A stretch of 64,000 nucleotides of DNA from Betaproteobacteria bacterium (GTDB lineage Bacteria; Pseudomonadota; Gammaproteobacteria; Burkholderiales; Casimicrobiaceae), in NCBI GenBank assembly GCA_016720425.1, contig JADKKQ010000004.1:248001-312000 (forward strand), in the 5' to 3' direction. Both the position numbers and the translations under genes were made by a program. The notes below the pieces were generated by a model. It was not told the DNA's origin, searched no databases, and saw only the letters and a program-made list of their open reading frames with translations. Position 1 is the first letter of the stretch, and each line of letters begins with the position of its first letter. Of this stretch, positions 35,858-49,265 are shown in pieces.

Positions 35858-35880
35858 CGACCATCGCCTCCGGCCGGAAA

Positions 35881-35910
35881 CGAAGACGGCGCCCGCGGGC
35901 GCCGTCTTCG
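35881..35910. terminator. Palindromic bidirectional terminator candidate after aroB
   Basis: A perfect 30-base palindrome, half-site CGAAGACGGCGCCCG, lies 23 bases after aroB and 23 bases after the end of the convergent lipoprotein gene. T-tracts are weak (TCTTCG on each side), so termination efficiency is uncertain, but the position between convergent genes supports the role. Confidence 0.6.
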
Positions 35911-35933
35911 CTGGTCGCGTCCGGCGGACCGCG

Positions 35934-37277
35934 TCAGGGGTTGCAGTTGATGACGGCGTTGAACGATTTTTGCGGCAGGCTCGAGTCGAGTACGACGATC
36001 GTCGTGCTGCCGACCTGAGTTCCGGCGCCCAGGCTCTTGTAGGGCTCCACCGAGAACGTCCCCCCCGACGAACGGACGGGCTGCGGTTCCACCGTGGCTG
36101 CAGGGTTGGTGGTGCTGACGCCATAGGGCGCGGTCCCGCCCACGACGACGAACTGGAACTTCGAACTGTTGGTGCAACCCGTCGTGGTGACCGTGCTCGG
36201 CTGCACCGAGAGATCGGCCACGGGCACCACCGGGCGGTCATCCTCGCCCGGCAGGTTCTCGAGCAGCGCGGTCGTCTGCTTGCCGGCGGCGTCGGCAATG
36301 ATGAAGGTCAGCGGATCGACGCAGGCGCCGTTGGTGATGGCGCTGAAACGGCCGCCGCTGGCCGGGACCGTCGGGTTGAGAAGGCTCACCGCGGCCGGGA
36401 ACGTCGACGAGACGCGGTAGGGCGGGTTGCCGCCGTAGATGTAATAGTCGACCTGGAAACCGGCGCTGCACTCGTTCTTGTACGCGCCGGTGATCGTGGC
36501 CTTCGCCGGGATGACGGTGATCGCCGACGTCGTGGAGCTGCTGACGATGGTGAAGTTGCCGGTGACCTGCTGGCCGGTCGTGAGGTCGGTGGCGCGGATC
36601 TGCGCCGGTTGCGTGGTTGCATCGGCCGCCGACTGGATGCCGACCCGCGCCACGCCGCTGGCGTCGGTGACGACGGTGAGGGTCTGCGCGAGCGGTGCCG
36701 CCGGGCTCGCCGTCTGGATCGCGAACGGCCCGTAGACCACGTCGAACTTGACCTGGCGGCCCGCCAGCGGCGCGCCGGCGACGCCCTTGGCGGCGACCGA
36801 CGCCGTGCCGGTGGACCCCGAGCAGAGGTTCGCACTGCCGCACTCGGGACCGCTCGCCAGCACCGTCAGCCCGGTGAACAGCGGCGCGGGGCGCACGACG
36901 ACGGTGACCGGGACCGACTGCCCGCCGGAATCCTGGATGGTGATCGCCGCGGTGACGTCGGCTTCGGTCGCGTTGGCGAGGAGGACGACCTGGTTGCCCG
37001 GCACATTGGTGGCGACGGGCAGCACCGCCGGGTTGCTGGAGTAGGCACGATACGGTGTCGTTCCGCCGGCGATCGTCAGCGTCGCGGGCGTACCGGGGTA
37101 GACGGTGGCCGACGGCGGCAGGATCGACAGCGGCGCCGGAACCGTCGGGCCCGGCGCATACGGGTTGTTGGGCGCGCCGCTGCCGCCGCCACAGCCCGCG
37201 AGGACGAACGTCCCGGCCAGGGCGGCCAAGACGGCAAACGGTCGAATCCAAGCGCCGAACGGGCGGGTACGCGTCAT
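35934..37277 (-). CDS. Putative lipoprotein with three Ig-like repeats
   Basis: Exported lipoprotein of 447 residues with no recognised function. The signal ends in FVLAGC with lipid Cys at about residue 29, followed by a Gly/Pro/Asn linker. Three related modules share a GG-x-x-PYxxSS/T-x-NP-A pattern: GGTTPYRAYSSNPAVLPVA (about 71-89), GGNPPYRVSSTFPAAVSLL (about 280-298) and GGTAPYGVSTTNPAATVEP (about 377-395). Between the first and second lies a separate Big-1-like stretch with GQQVTGNFTIVSSSTTSAITVIPAKATITG. Paired Cys occur in several modules. The C-terminus NAVINCNP has no anchor. It may be a surface adhesin or a structural protein; the neighbours give no clue. Confidence 0.75.
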   Translation of the reverse strand: MTRTRPFGAWIRPFAVLAALAGTFVLAGCGGGSGAPNNPYAPGPTVPAPLSILPPSATVYPGTPATLTIAGGTTPYRAYSSNPAVLPVATNVPGNQVVLLANATEADVTAAITIQDSGGQSVPVTVVVRPAPLFTGLTVLASGPECGSANLCSGSTGTASVAAKGVAGAPLAGRQVKFDVVYGPFAIQTASPAAPLAQTLTVVTDASGVARVGIQSAADATTQPAQIRATDLTTGQQVTGNFTIVSSSTTSAITVIPAKATITGAYKNECSAGFQVDYYIYGGNPPYRVSSTFPAAVSLLNPTVPASGGRFSAITNGACVDPLTFIIADAAGKQTTALLENLPGEDDRPVVPVADLSVQPSTVTTTGCTNSSKFQFVVVGGTAPYGVSTTNPAATVEPQPVRSSGGTFSVEPYKSLGAGTQVGSTTIVVLDSSLPQKSFNAVINCNP

Positions 37278-37588
37278 GTCGGTGGTCCTGATGATGTTGT
37301 CCTAAATTTGCTTGCGCGAAGTGGCCGATTTGGGCGTTACAACAAGCATCTAGCCAATTTTGTTGAGATTAAAGCCTAAGAAGCGCCCCAGTGCAAGTGC
37401 TTTGCCTCGGCGGAACCGACCGCCTGGCGGAAGTGTTGCAAGTCGGGCGAGGGCGGCGTCGCTTCGGCTTGCCGCATTGCAGCACCGACGCTAGTATTGA
37501 TGGGTTTCGCCCTTGCTCGGCGAGACTCGTGTCGGTCGGCGCTTCCGCGCCGCCGGCGGCCTTCCCCATCACGACGGCGAGGTTCAAC
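37278..37588. other. Divergent intergenic region between lipoprotein gene and gltB
   Basis: About 310 bases. The first 100 (37278-37380) are AT-rich for this genome and probably hold the lipoprotein gene's promoter, although no clean -35/-10 pair is visible. The rest is GC-rich and contains the gltB promoter candidate. I see no small gene. Confidence 0.45.
37469..37497 (+). promoter_or_regulatory. Candidate gltB promoter
   Basis: TTGCCG (37469-37474), 17-base spacer, TAGTAT (37492-37497); each box matches consensus at four of six positions. It predicts a leader of about 85 bases before the preferred GTG at 37589. Confidence 0.35.
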
Positions 37589-42303
<4,715 letters not shown>

Positions 42304-42304
<1 letters not shown>

Positions 42305-43740
42305 TGGGCAAGATCACCGGCTTCATGGAATTGCAGCGCATCCAGGAAGTGGCGCTGCCGACGACCGAGCGGGTGCGCAACTACCGCGAGTTCGTGCTCG
42401 CGCTGAAGGACGACGAGGCGGCCAACCAGGGCGCGCGCTGCATGGACTGCGGCATCCCCTTCTGCCAGACCGGGTGCCCGGTCAACAACGTCATCCCCGA
42501 CTGGAACGACCTCGTCTACCGCCGCGACTGGCGCGCCGCGCTGGACGTGCTGCACTCGACCAACAACTTCCCCGAGTTCACCGGTCGGGTGTGCCCCGCG
42601 CCCTGCGAGGCGGCGTGCACGCTCAACATCAACAACGACGCGGTGGGCATCAAGTCGATCGAGCACTTCATCATCGACAAGGGATGGGAGGAGGGCTGGG
42701 TGTTGCCGCAGCCGCCGGCGAAGAAGACGGGGCGTCGCGTCGCGGTGATCGGGTCCGGGCCGGCGGGGCTCGCCTGCGCGCAGCAGCTGGCGCGCGCCGG
42801 ACACGCGGTCGTCGTGTTCGAGAAGGCCGATCGCATCGGCGGGCTGCTCCGTTACGGCATCCCCGACTTCAAGATGGAGAAGCACCTCATCGACCGGCGG
42901 ATGGCGCAGATGTCGGTCGAAGGGGTCGAGTTCCGCCCCAACGTCCACGTCGGCGTCGACATGCCGGCAGCGAGCGTGCTCGCCGAGTACGACGCGGTCG
43001 TCGTCTCCGGCGGCGCCGAGGCGCCGCGCGACCTGCCGGTGCCGGGGCGCGAGCTCGCCGGCGTGCACTTCGCGATGGAGTTCCTGCCGCAGCAGAACCG
43101 GGTCGTCGCCGGCGACGTCGTGCCGGCGCAGCTCACCGCGACCGGCAGGCACGTGGTCGTCATCGGCGGCGGGGACACCGGTTCCGACTGCGTCGGCACG
43201 TCGAACCGCCAGGGCGCGAAATCGGTCACGCAGTTCGAGCTCCTGCCGCAGCCGCCGGAGCGCGAGAACAAGGAAATGGTCTGGCCTTACTGGCCGGTGA
43301 AGCTGCGCACCTCGTCGTCGCACGAGGAGGGCTGCCAGCGCGACTGGGCGGTCGCGACCAAGCGCTTCGAGGGCCGCCAGGGCAAGGTCGAGAAGCTGGT
43401 CGCGGTTCGCGTCGAGTGGCAGAAGGGCGCCGACGGCCAGACCCGGATGGTCGAGATGCCCGGATCCGAGTTCGAGCTCGCGGCCGACCTCGTGCTGCTG
43501 GCGATGGGCTTCGTCAGCCCGGTGCAGGGCGGGCTGCTGGCGCAGCTCGGCGTCGCCTGCGACGCGCGCAGCAACGTGCGCGCGAACACCGACGACTACC
43601 GCACCAGCGTCGACGGCGTGTTCGCGGCCGGCGACATGCGCCGTGGCCAGTCGCTGGTCGTCTGGGCGATTCGCGAAGGACGGCAGTGCGCTCGTGCCGT
43701 CGACCTGTTCCTGATGGGCAGTTCGCTGCTCCCGCGCTGA
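42304..43740 (+). CDS. gltD: Glutamate synthase small (beta) subunit
   Basis: Flavoprotein that takes electrons from NADPH and passes them through iron-sulfur clusters to GltB; 478 residues. N-terminal cluster ligands are in RCMDCGIPFCQTGCP (Cys 46, 49, 54, 58) and VCPAPCEAACTLNINN (about 97-112). The FAD-binding motif VAVIGSGPAGLACAQQLA lies at about 145-162, the NADPH-binding VVVIGGGDTGSDCVGTSNRQGAKSV near 280, and GVFAAGDMRRGQSLVVWAI near the end. The ATG overlaps the gltB stop by one base. A strong terminator follows 25 bases after the stop. Confidence 0.95.
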
Positions 43741-43765
43741 AGCACGCGGCGCCCACCGCATCGAC

Positions 43766-43796
43766 CCGCGGCGACGTGCTCGCCGCGGTTTTTTTT
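43766..43796 (+). terminator. Rho-independent terminator of gltBD
   Basis: Perfect 9-base arms CCGCGGCGA / TCGCCGCGG with loop CGTGC, followed by eight T (43789-43796). It begins 26 bases after the gltD stop and ends 12 bases before hemE, so hemE needs its own promoter or readthrough. Confidence 0.88.
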
Positions 43797-43807
43797 GGTA
43801 TCCGCCC

Positions 43808-44890
43808 ATGAGCGCCTCGACCCGACCCCTCGCCAACGACGTCTTCCTGCGGGCGCTGCGGCGCGAGCCGGTGCCGTACACGCCGGTGTGGCTGATGCGC
43901 CAGGCCGGGCGCTACCTGCCCGAGTACAACGCCACGCGCGCGCGCGCCGGCAGCTTCCTCGCGCTGGCCAAGACGCCGGCGCTCGCGACCGAGGTGACGC
44001 TGCAGCCGCTCGACCGCTTTCCGCTCGACGCGGCGATCCTGTTCTCGGACATCCTGACCGTGCCCGACGCGATGGGCCTGGGGCTGTACTTCGCCGAGGG
44101 CGAAGGCCCGCGCTTCGAGCGCACGACCGCGGACGAGGCGTCGATCGCGGCGCTGGCGGTGCCGGACATGGCCCGTCTGCGCTACGTCTTCGACGCGGTC
44201 GCTTCGATCAGGACCGCGCTCGCCGGGCGGGTGCCGCTGATCGGCTTCTCCGGCAGCCCGTTCACGCTGGCCTGCTACATGATCGAAGGCGGCGGCAGCG
44301 GCGCCGACTTCGCGACCGTGCGCAAGCTCGCCTACGCGCGGCCCGACCTGATGCAGCGGATCATCGACGTGAACGCCGAGGCGGTGGCGTTGTACCTCGA
44401 CGCGCAGATCGCCGCCGGCGCCGATGCGGTGATGGTCTTCGACACCTGGGGCGGCCTGCTGTCCGCGGCGGCCTATCGGCGCTGGTCGCTGGCGTCGATG
44501 CGCGCCGTGCTGCAGCGGTTGCGCCCCGGCCCGGGCGGGCGCGCGATACCGACGATCGTCTTCACCAAGGGCGGCGGGCAGTGGCTGGACGACATCGCCG
44601 CCTGTGGCGCGGCCGCCGTCGGGCTGGACTGGACCGTCGACCTCGCCGCCGCGCGGCAGCGCGTCGGCAGCCGCGTCGCGCTGCAGGGCAATCTCGACCC
44701 GCTGGTGCTGCTGACCGATCCCGCAACCGTCGCCCGCGAGGCGGCCGCGGTGGTCGAGGCCGCCGGCCCGGCGCCGGGCCACATCTTCAACCTCGGGCAC
44801 GGCATCCAGCCGACCACCCCGCCCGAGCACGTCGGCGTGCTGGTCGAGACCGTGCATCGCCGCTCGCGCGCGCTGCTCGCCGGCGCCTGA
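43808..44890 (+). CDS. hemE: Uroporphyrinogen III decarboxylase
   Basis: Decarboxylates the four acetate side chains of uroporphyrinogen III to give coproporphyrinogen III in heme synthesis; 360 residues, no cofactor. Conserved PVWLMRQAGRYLPEYNATRA carries the Arg residues that hold the substrate (about 27-45). ILFSDILTVPDAMGLG has the essential Asp (about 80). IGFSGSPFTLACYMIEGGGS and VMVFDTWGGLLS follow, and FNLGHGIQPTTPPEHV ends the barrel. The gene starts 12 bases after the gltD terminator's T-tract with no visible ribosome site beyond the T-run, so its promoter probably overlaps upstream sequence. It is followed by the DnaA-box region and priA. Confidence 0.94.
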   Translation: MSASTRPLANDVFLRALRREPVPYTPVWLMRQAGRYLPEYNATRARAGSFLALAKTPALATEVTLQPLDRFPLDAAILFSDILTVPDAMGLGLYFAEGEGPRFERTTADEASIAALAVPDMARLRYVFDAVASIRTALAGRVPLIGFSGSPFTLACYMIEGGGSGADFATVRKLAYARPDLMQRIIDVNAEAVALYLDAQIAAGADAVMVFDTWGGLLSAAAYRRWSLASMRAVLQRLRPGPGGRAIPTIVFTKGGGQWLDDIAACGAAAVGLDWTVDLAAARQRVGSRVALQGNLDPLVLLTDPATVAREAAAVVEAAGPAPGHIFNLGHGIQPTTPPEHVGVLVETVHRRSRALLAGA

Positions 44891-44991
44891 TCGCGCGCGC
44901 GACCACGCACTGCCTGCAGTGCCGAGAAAGCCCTCAAAAAGGGTGTGGCAGGGCTTGACAAGCGGCCAAAACCGGCGACGATTCACCGCAG

Positions 44992-45000
44992 TTATGCACA
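44992..45000 (+). promoter_or_regulatory. DnaA box (perfect)
   Basis: TTATGCACA, an exact match to the TTATNCACA consensus bound by the replication initiator DnaA. It lies 30 bases after a TTGACA element. Function here is inferred. Confidence 0.6.
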
Positions 45001-45157
45001 CGCAAATGTCAAGCGGTCACGGCGCCTCGGCCAAAGTCCGCACCCCGGGCTAGACATCTGCAAGTGGCTGAATAAATTGCAATAAAAAAAAGTGCGTCGG
45101 TGGCGCTCCCGGCGGGGACGGGGCACACGGGTCGCGGGCCGCGCTGCGAGCGGGCAC

Positions 45158-45166
45158 TTACGCACA
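45158..45166 (+). promoter_or_regulatory. DnaA box (one mismatch)
   Basis: TTACGCACA differs from TTATNCACA at one position and lies three bases before the perfect box at 45170, in the same orientation, giving a 12-base spacing between the two. Confidence 0.4.
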
Positions 45167-45169
45167 AAG

Positions 45170-45178
45170 TTATCCACA
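45170..45178 (+). promoter_or_regulatory. DnaA box (perfect, strongest form)
   Basis: TTATCCACA is the highest-affinity E. coli DnaA box sequence. It is in the same orientation as the box 178 bases upstream and about 155 bases before the priA start. Confidence 0.6.
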
Positions 45179-45333
45179 TCTGCTGTGAGTCGTTGCCGCC
45201 GGGCCCATACAAATGAAGGACTTGCCCCTGCTTGCTCTGATGCGTGTTGAGGATCCTCTCGTATCCTGCGTCGATTGCGGACCGGGCGCGGGCGTGTGTT
45301 TGCCGCCGCCGTGCCGTCGGCAAGGCTAGCTGC

Positions 45334-47529
45334 ATGGGGATCGCGCGCGTTGCGCTGCCGGTCGCCGCGCATGCGGAATTCGACTACTGGGCACCGTCGG
45401 GTCTCGGGATCGCCGTCGGTTCGGTGGTCCGCGTGCAACTCGCCCGGCGGGCGCTGGTCGGGGTCGTCGTTGCGTTGAGCGACACCAGCGAGGTCGAGAC
45501 GGCGCGGCTGCAGCCGGTCACCGAGGTCGTGGCCGAGCTGCCCCCGCTGCCGGACGACCTGCTGGCGGTGGCGCGCTTCATCGCCGGCTACTACCAGGAG
45601 CCGCTCGGGCAGGTGCTGGCGCAGATGCTGCCGCCGCTGGAGAACGCGCCGGTGTCGCAGCGACGCGCCGAGGCGCTCGCCGGTCCGCTGGCGCTGACCG
45701 CGGCCGGGATGCGGGAACTGCCGCCGCGCCTGCGGCGTTCGCCGCGGCTGGCCGAACTGTTCGACCGCTGGCGCGCCGCCGCCGGCGGCGTGCTGACCGA
45801 GCTCGAGCTGCAGGCGCTGCCGCCGCGCCTGCGCACGACGCTGCGCGCCTGGCTGCAGGCGGGTTGGCTCGAGCCGGCCGCCGCCGCGCCCGACCCGGCG
45901 GCCGACGGGCCGGAACTGAACGCCGACCAGCAGCGTGCGGCGGCGGCGATCATCGCGGCCGGCGGCCGCTTCGCCCCGTTCCTGCTGCAGGGGGTCACCG
46001 GCAGCGGCAAGACGGCCGTCTACCTCGCCGCGGCGGCGGCGGTCATCGCCGGCGGCGCGCAGGCGCTGGTGCTGGTGCCGGAGATCAATCTCACGCCGCA
46101 GTTCGAGCGCCGCGTGCTCGCCGCGCTGCCCGGCCGGCGGGTGGTGACGCTGCACAGCGGACTCGCCGCCGGGGCGCGCCGCCGTCGCTGGCTCGCGGCG
46201 GCCACCGGCGTCGCCGACGTCGTGCTCGGCACCCGTCTCGCCGGCTTCGCGCCGCTGCCGCGGTTGGGCCTGATCGTCGTCGACGAGGAGCACGACCCGT
46301 CGTACAAGCAGCAGGACGTCGTCCGCTACCACGGCCGGGACGTCGCGATCTGGCGCGCGCGGCTGCGCGCCGTGCCGGTCGTCCTGGGAACCGCCACGCC
46401 GGCGCTCGAGACGCTGCGGCACGTGCAGGACGGCCGCTACGTGCGGCTGAACCTGCCGCAGCGCGCGGTCGCCGACGCCCGGCTACCGACGCTCGCGCTG
46501 GCGCCGGATCGCGGCGAGGCCGTCTACGACGGCATGGGCGCGCGACTGCTCGCGGCGATCGAGGCGCGACTCGCGCGCGGCGAGCAGTCGCTGGTGTTCA
46601 TCAACCGCCGCGGCTATTCGCCGTCACTGCTGTGCGCGTCCTGCGGCTGGCAGGCCGGATGCCCGCGCTGCAGCGCGCGGCTGGTCGTGCATCGCGACGC
46701 CTTCGAGCTGCGCTGCCACCACTGCGGGCACCGCGAGCGGCTCGCGCGCGCCTGCCCGCAGTGCGGCAACGTCGACCTGCTGCCGATGGGCCACGGCACA
46801 CAGCGGCTGGAGCGCGCGCTCGCCGAGCGGTTTCCGTCGGCGCGGATCGCCCGCGTCGACCGCGACAGCACGCGCCGCGAGGGAGCGTTCGCCGCGATTC
46901 GCGAGCAGGTGCACGCCGGTGACATCGACATCATGGTGGGCACGCAGATGCTGGCCAAGGGCCACGACTTTCCCCGGCTGACGCTGGTCGGCGTGCTCGG
47001 TGCCGACAACGCGCTGTACAGCGCCGATTTCCGGGCCACCGAGCGCCTGGGCGCGCTGCTCTTCCAGGTGGCCGGCCGGGCGGGACGCGCCGGGCTGCCC
47101 GGCGAGGTGATCGTGCAGACGAGCTTTCCCGAGCACCCGCTGTTCCGGGCGCTGCTGCATCACGACTACGACGACCTGGCGGCGGCGCTGATGGACGAGC
47201 GCCGCGTCGCCGGGCTGCCGCCGTTCTCGCGCCTCGCGCTGCTCACCGCCGAGGCACCGCAGCGCGAGACCGTCGACGGCTTCCTCGCCGCCGCACAGCA
47301 GGCGGGGCTCCTGCTTCGCCGCGACCTGCGGCTGGCGGTCGAGGTCTTCTCGCCGGTGGCGGCGGCGCTCGCGCGCCGAGCCGGGCAGGAGCGCGGGCAG
47401 GTGCTGGTGCGCAGCGACGAGCGGGCCGCGCTGCAGCGCTTCCTTGCCGCCTGGCGCGAGGCGATCGCGGCGCTGCCGGGGCGCCGGGTGCGCTGGGCGC
47501 TCGACGTCGATCCGATGGGCTTTGCCTGA
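45334..47529 (+). CDS. priA: Primosomal protein N' (replication restart helicase PriA)
   Basis: 3'-5' superfamily 2 helicase that reloads the replisome at stalled forks; 731 residues. The N-terminal DNA-binding domain (ARVALPVAAHAEFDYWAP and GSVVRVQLARRALVGVVV) precedes Walker A LLQGVTGSGKTAVY (about 220) and Walker B LIVVDEEHDPSYKQQD (about 312-327). GTATPALET follows. A zinc region has eight Cys in pairs (CASCGWQAGCPRCS, CHHCGH, CPQCG, about 435-480). Motif V/VI includes ILAKGHDFP-type MLAKGHDFPRLTLVGVL and QVAGRAGRAGLPGEV. The start ATG at 45334 has AAGG eight bases upstream. It is not overlapped by neighbours and is the only replication gene here, next to DnaA boxes. Confidence 0.95.
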   Translation: MGIARVALPVAAHAEFDYWAPSGLGIAVGSVVRVQLARRALVGVVVALSDTSEVETARLQPVTEVVAELPPLPDDLLAVARFIAGYYQEPLGQVLAQMLPPLENAPVSQRRAEALAGPLALTAAGMRELPPRLRRSPRLAELFDRWRAAAGGVLTELELQALPPRLRTTLRAWLQAGWLEPAAAAPDPAADGPELNADQQRAAAAIIAAGGRFAPFLLQGVTGSGKTAVYLAAAAAVIAGGAQALVLVPEINLTPQFERRVLAALPGRRVVTLHSGLAAGARRRRWLAAATGVADVVLGTRLAGFAPLPRLGLIVVDEEHDPSYKQQDVVRYHGRDVAIWRARLRAVPVVLGTATPALETLRHVQDGRYVRLNLPQRAVADARLPTLALAPDRGEAVYDGMGARLLAAIEARLARGEQSLVFINRRGYSPSLLCASCGWQAGCPRCSARLVVHRDAFELRCHHCGHRERLARACPQCGNVDLLPMGHGTQRLERALAERFPSARIARVDRDSTRREGAFAAIREQVHAGDIDIMVGTQMLAKGHDFPRLTLVGVLGADNALYSADFRATERLGALLFQVAGRAGRAGLPGEVIVQTSFPEHPLFRALLHHDYDDLAAALMDERRVAGLPPFSRLALLTAEAPQRETVDGFLAAAQQAGLLLRRDLRLAVEVFSPVAAALARRAGQERGQVLVRSDERAALQRFLAAWREAIAALPGRRVRWALDVDPMGFA

Positions 47530-47549
47530 CCGCCCCCCCCCGCGGACGC

Positions 47550-47555
47550 TATACT
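47550..47555 (+). promoter_or_regulatory. Candidate -10 for argS
   Basis: TATACT at 47550-47555, five of six matches to TATAAT, 40 bases before the argS GTG. No good -35 is seen at 16-18 bases. Confidence 0.35.
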
Positions 47556-47595
47556 TGACCCTTTTGCCGGCAAGGCCCGACCGGGCGCCCACGAA

Positions 47596-49242
47596 GTGAC
47601 CGACCTCAAAGACCAAATCGCGGCCTGGCTCGGCGGCGGCCTCGCGGCCGTCGCGCCGGGAGAGGTCGCGCTGCCCGTGACCGTCGAACGCCCCAAGCAG
47701 GCGGCGCACGGCGATTACGCGACCAACGTGGCGCTCCAGCATGCGAGGCTGCTGAAGCGCAATCCGCGCGATTTCGCCGCGGCGCTGCTGGCCGCGCTCC
47801 CCCCGTCGCCGCTGGTCGAGCGGGCGGAGATCGCGGGCGCCGGATTCATCAACGTGTTCGTGTCGCCGGCGGCGCGGCAGGCGGTGGTGGCGCGGGTGTT
47901 CGCCGAGCGCGAGCGCTACGGCCGCAGCGATTCCCGCCGCGGCGAGCGCGCGATGGTCGAGTTCGTCTCCGCCAATCCGACCGGGCCGCTGCACGTCGGC
48001 CACGGTCGGCAGGCGGCGCTGGGCGACGCGCTGGCGGCGCTGCTCGAGTGGCAGGGCGCGACGGTCACGCGCGAGTTCTACTACAACGACGCCGGCCAGC
48101 AGATCCAGAACCTCGCGATCTCGGTGCGCGCGCGGGCGCAGGAGCTGCTGGGCGAGCACGCGACCTTTCCCGAGGACGGCTACCACGGCGAGTACATCCG
48201 CGAGCTCGCGCAGCGCTACCTCGCCGAGGTCGGGCACGATCTCGGCGACGTCGAGTCGATCCGGCGCTTCGCGGTCGCCGAGCTGCGGCGCGAGCAGGAT
48301 CGCGATCTGCTGGCGTTCGGCGTGCGCTTCGACAACTACTACCTCGAGAGCTCGCTCTACGGCGACGGGCGGGTCGAGGCCACGGTCGCGCGGCTCGCGG
48401 CGTCGGGCCTGACCTACGAAGCCGAGGGCGCGCTGTGGCTGAAGACCACGCAGTTCGGCGACGACAAGGACCGCGTGATGCGCAAGTCGGACGGGGGCTA
48501 CACCTATTTCGTCCCCGACGTCGCCTACCACGTCACCAAGTGGGAGCGCGGCTATGCCCGGGCGATCAACGTCCAGGGCTCCGATCACCACAGCACGATC
48601 ACCCGCGTGCGCGCCGGCCTGCAGGCGGTGGGCCTCGGCATCCCGCCCGGCTATCCGGACTACGTGCTGCACAAGATGGTCACGGTGATGAAGGGCGGCG
48701 AGGAGGTCAGGATCTCCAAGCGCGCCGGCAGCTACGTGACGGTGCGCGACCTGATCGACGAGGTGGGGCGCGACGCCGTGCGCTTCTTCCTGGTGTCGCG
48801 CAAGGCCGACAGCGAGTTCACCTTCGACATCGATCTCGCCCGCTCGCAGTCCGAGGAGAATCCCGTCTACTACGTGCAGTACGCGCACGCGCGCGTGGCG
48901 TCGGTGCTGCGCCAGGCGGGCATCGCGACCGACACCGCGCTCGACGCGCTCGGCGACGCCGACGCCGGCGCGCTGCAGAGCCCGTACGAGGAAGCGCTGC
49001 TGCGCCGCCTCGCCGATTTCCCGGGCGAGATCGCGACCGCGGCGCGGGAGCTTTCGCCGCACCTGGTCACGTTCTATCTCAAGGACGTGGCCGCCGATTT
49101 CCACAGTTACTATAATGCCGAGCGGTTCCTCGTCGACGACCGCCGCCTGCAGCGCGCGCGTCTCGCGCTCGCCGCGGCGACGGGGCAGGTGATCCGCAAC
49201 GGTCTTGCCGTGCTGGGCATCGGCGCGCCCGAGAAGATGTGA
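47596..49242 (+). CDS. argS: Arginyl-tRNA synthetase
   Basis: Class I aminoacyl-tRNA synthetase charging tRNA-Arg; 548 residues. It has the N-terminal Add-1 domain for tRNA D-loop recognition and the HIGH-like motif NPTGPLHVGHGRQAALGDAL (about 128-147). KSDGGYTYFVPDVAYH follows, then GSDHHSTITRVRAGL. The KMSKS-equivalent is VRISKRAGSYVTVRDL (about 372). The C-terminal anticodon-binding helices end in ATGQVIRNGLAVLGI. The start is GTG at 47596. In this family the KMSKS lysine is often degenerate, as here. The downstream SPOR gene begins within 24 bases of the stop. Confidence 0.95.
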   Translation: MTDLKDQIAAWLGGGLAAVAPGEVALPVTVERPKQAAHGDYATNVALQHARLLKRNPRDFAAALLAALPPSPLVERAEIAGAGFINVFVSPAARQAVVARVFAERERYGRSDSRRGERAMVEFVSANPTGPLHVGHGRQAALGDALAALLEWQGATVTREFYYNDAGQQIQNLAISVRARAQELLGEHATFPEDGYHGEYIRELAQRYLAEVGHDLGDVESIRRFAVAELRREQDRDLLAFGVRFDNYYLESSLYGDGRVEATVARLAASGLTYEAEGALWLKTTQFGDDKDRVMRKSDGGYTYFVPDVAYHVTKWERGYARAINVQGSDHHSTITRVRAGLQAVGLGIPPGYPDYVLHKMVTVMKGGEEVRISKRAGSYVTVRDLIDEVGRDAVRFFLVSRKADSEFTFDIDLARSQSEENPVYYVQYAHARVASVLRQAGIATDTALDALGDADAGALQSPYEEALLRRLADFPGEIATAARELSPHLVTFYLKDVAADFHSYYNAERFLVDDRRLQRARLALAAATGQVIRNGLAVLGIGAPEKM

Positions 49243-49265
49243 CCGGTTCCGGGGACTTTACCGCC

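Larger units (their letters stand above)
44891..45333. other. AT-richer intergenic region between hemE and priA with DnaA boxes
   Basis: A 443-base gap with no convincing gene. It contains TTGACA at 44955, a facing TGTCAA at 45007, a poly-A tract in an AT-rich core (45069-45092), and DnaA-type boxes at 44992, 45158 and 45170. A short inverted repeat AAGCCCT/AGGGCTT (44928-44956) lies 37 bases after hemE and may contribute to hemE termination, though it has no T-tract. The final 150 bases before priA are GC-rich and look ordinary. Confidence 0.7.

Noticed and set aside
44891..45333. Calling this the chromosomal origin oriC
   Set aside because: Only two perfect DnaA boxes and no dnaA, dnaN, rpmH or gidA nearby; beta-proteobacterial origins normally sit by dnaA. 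Kept as a finding, not as an origin.
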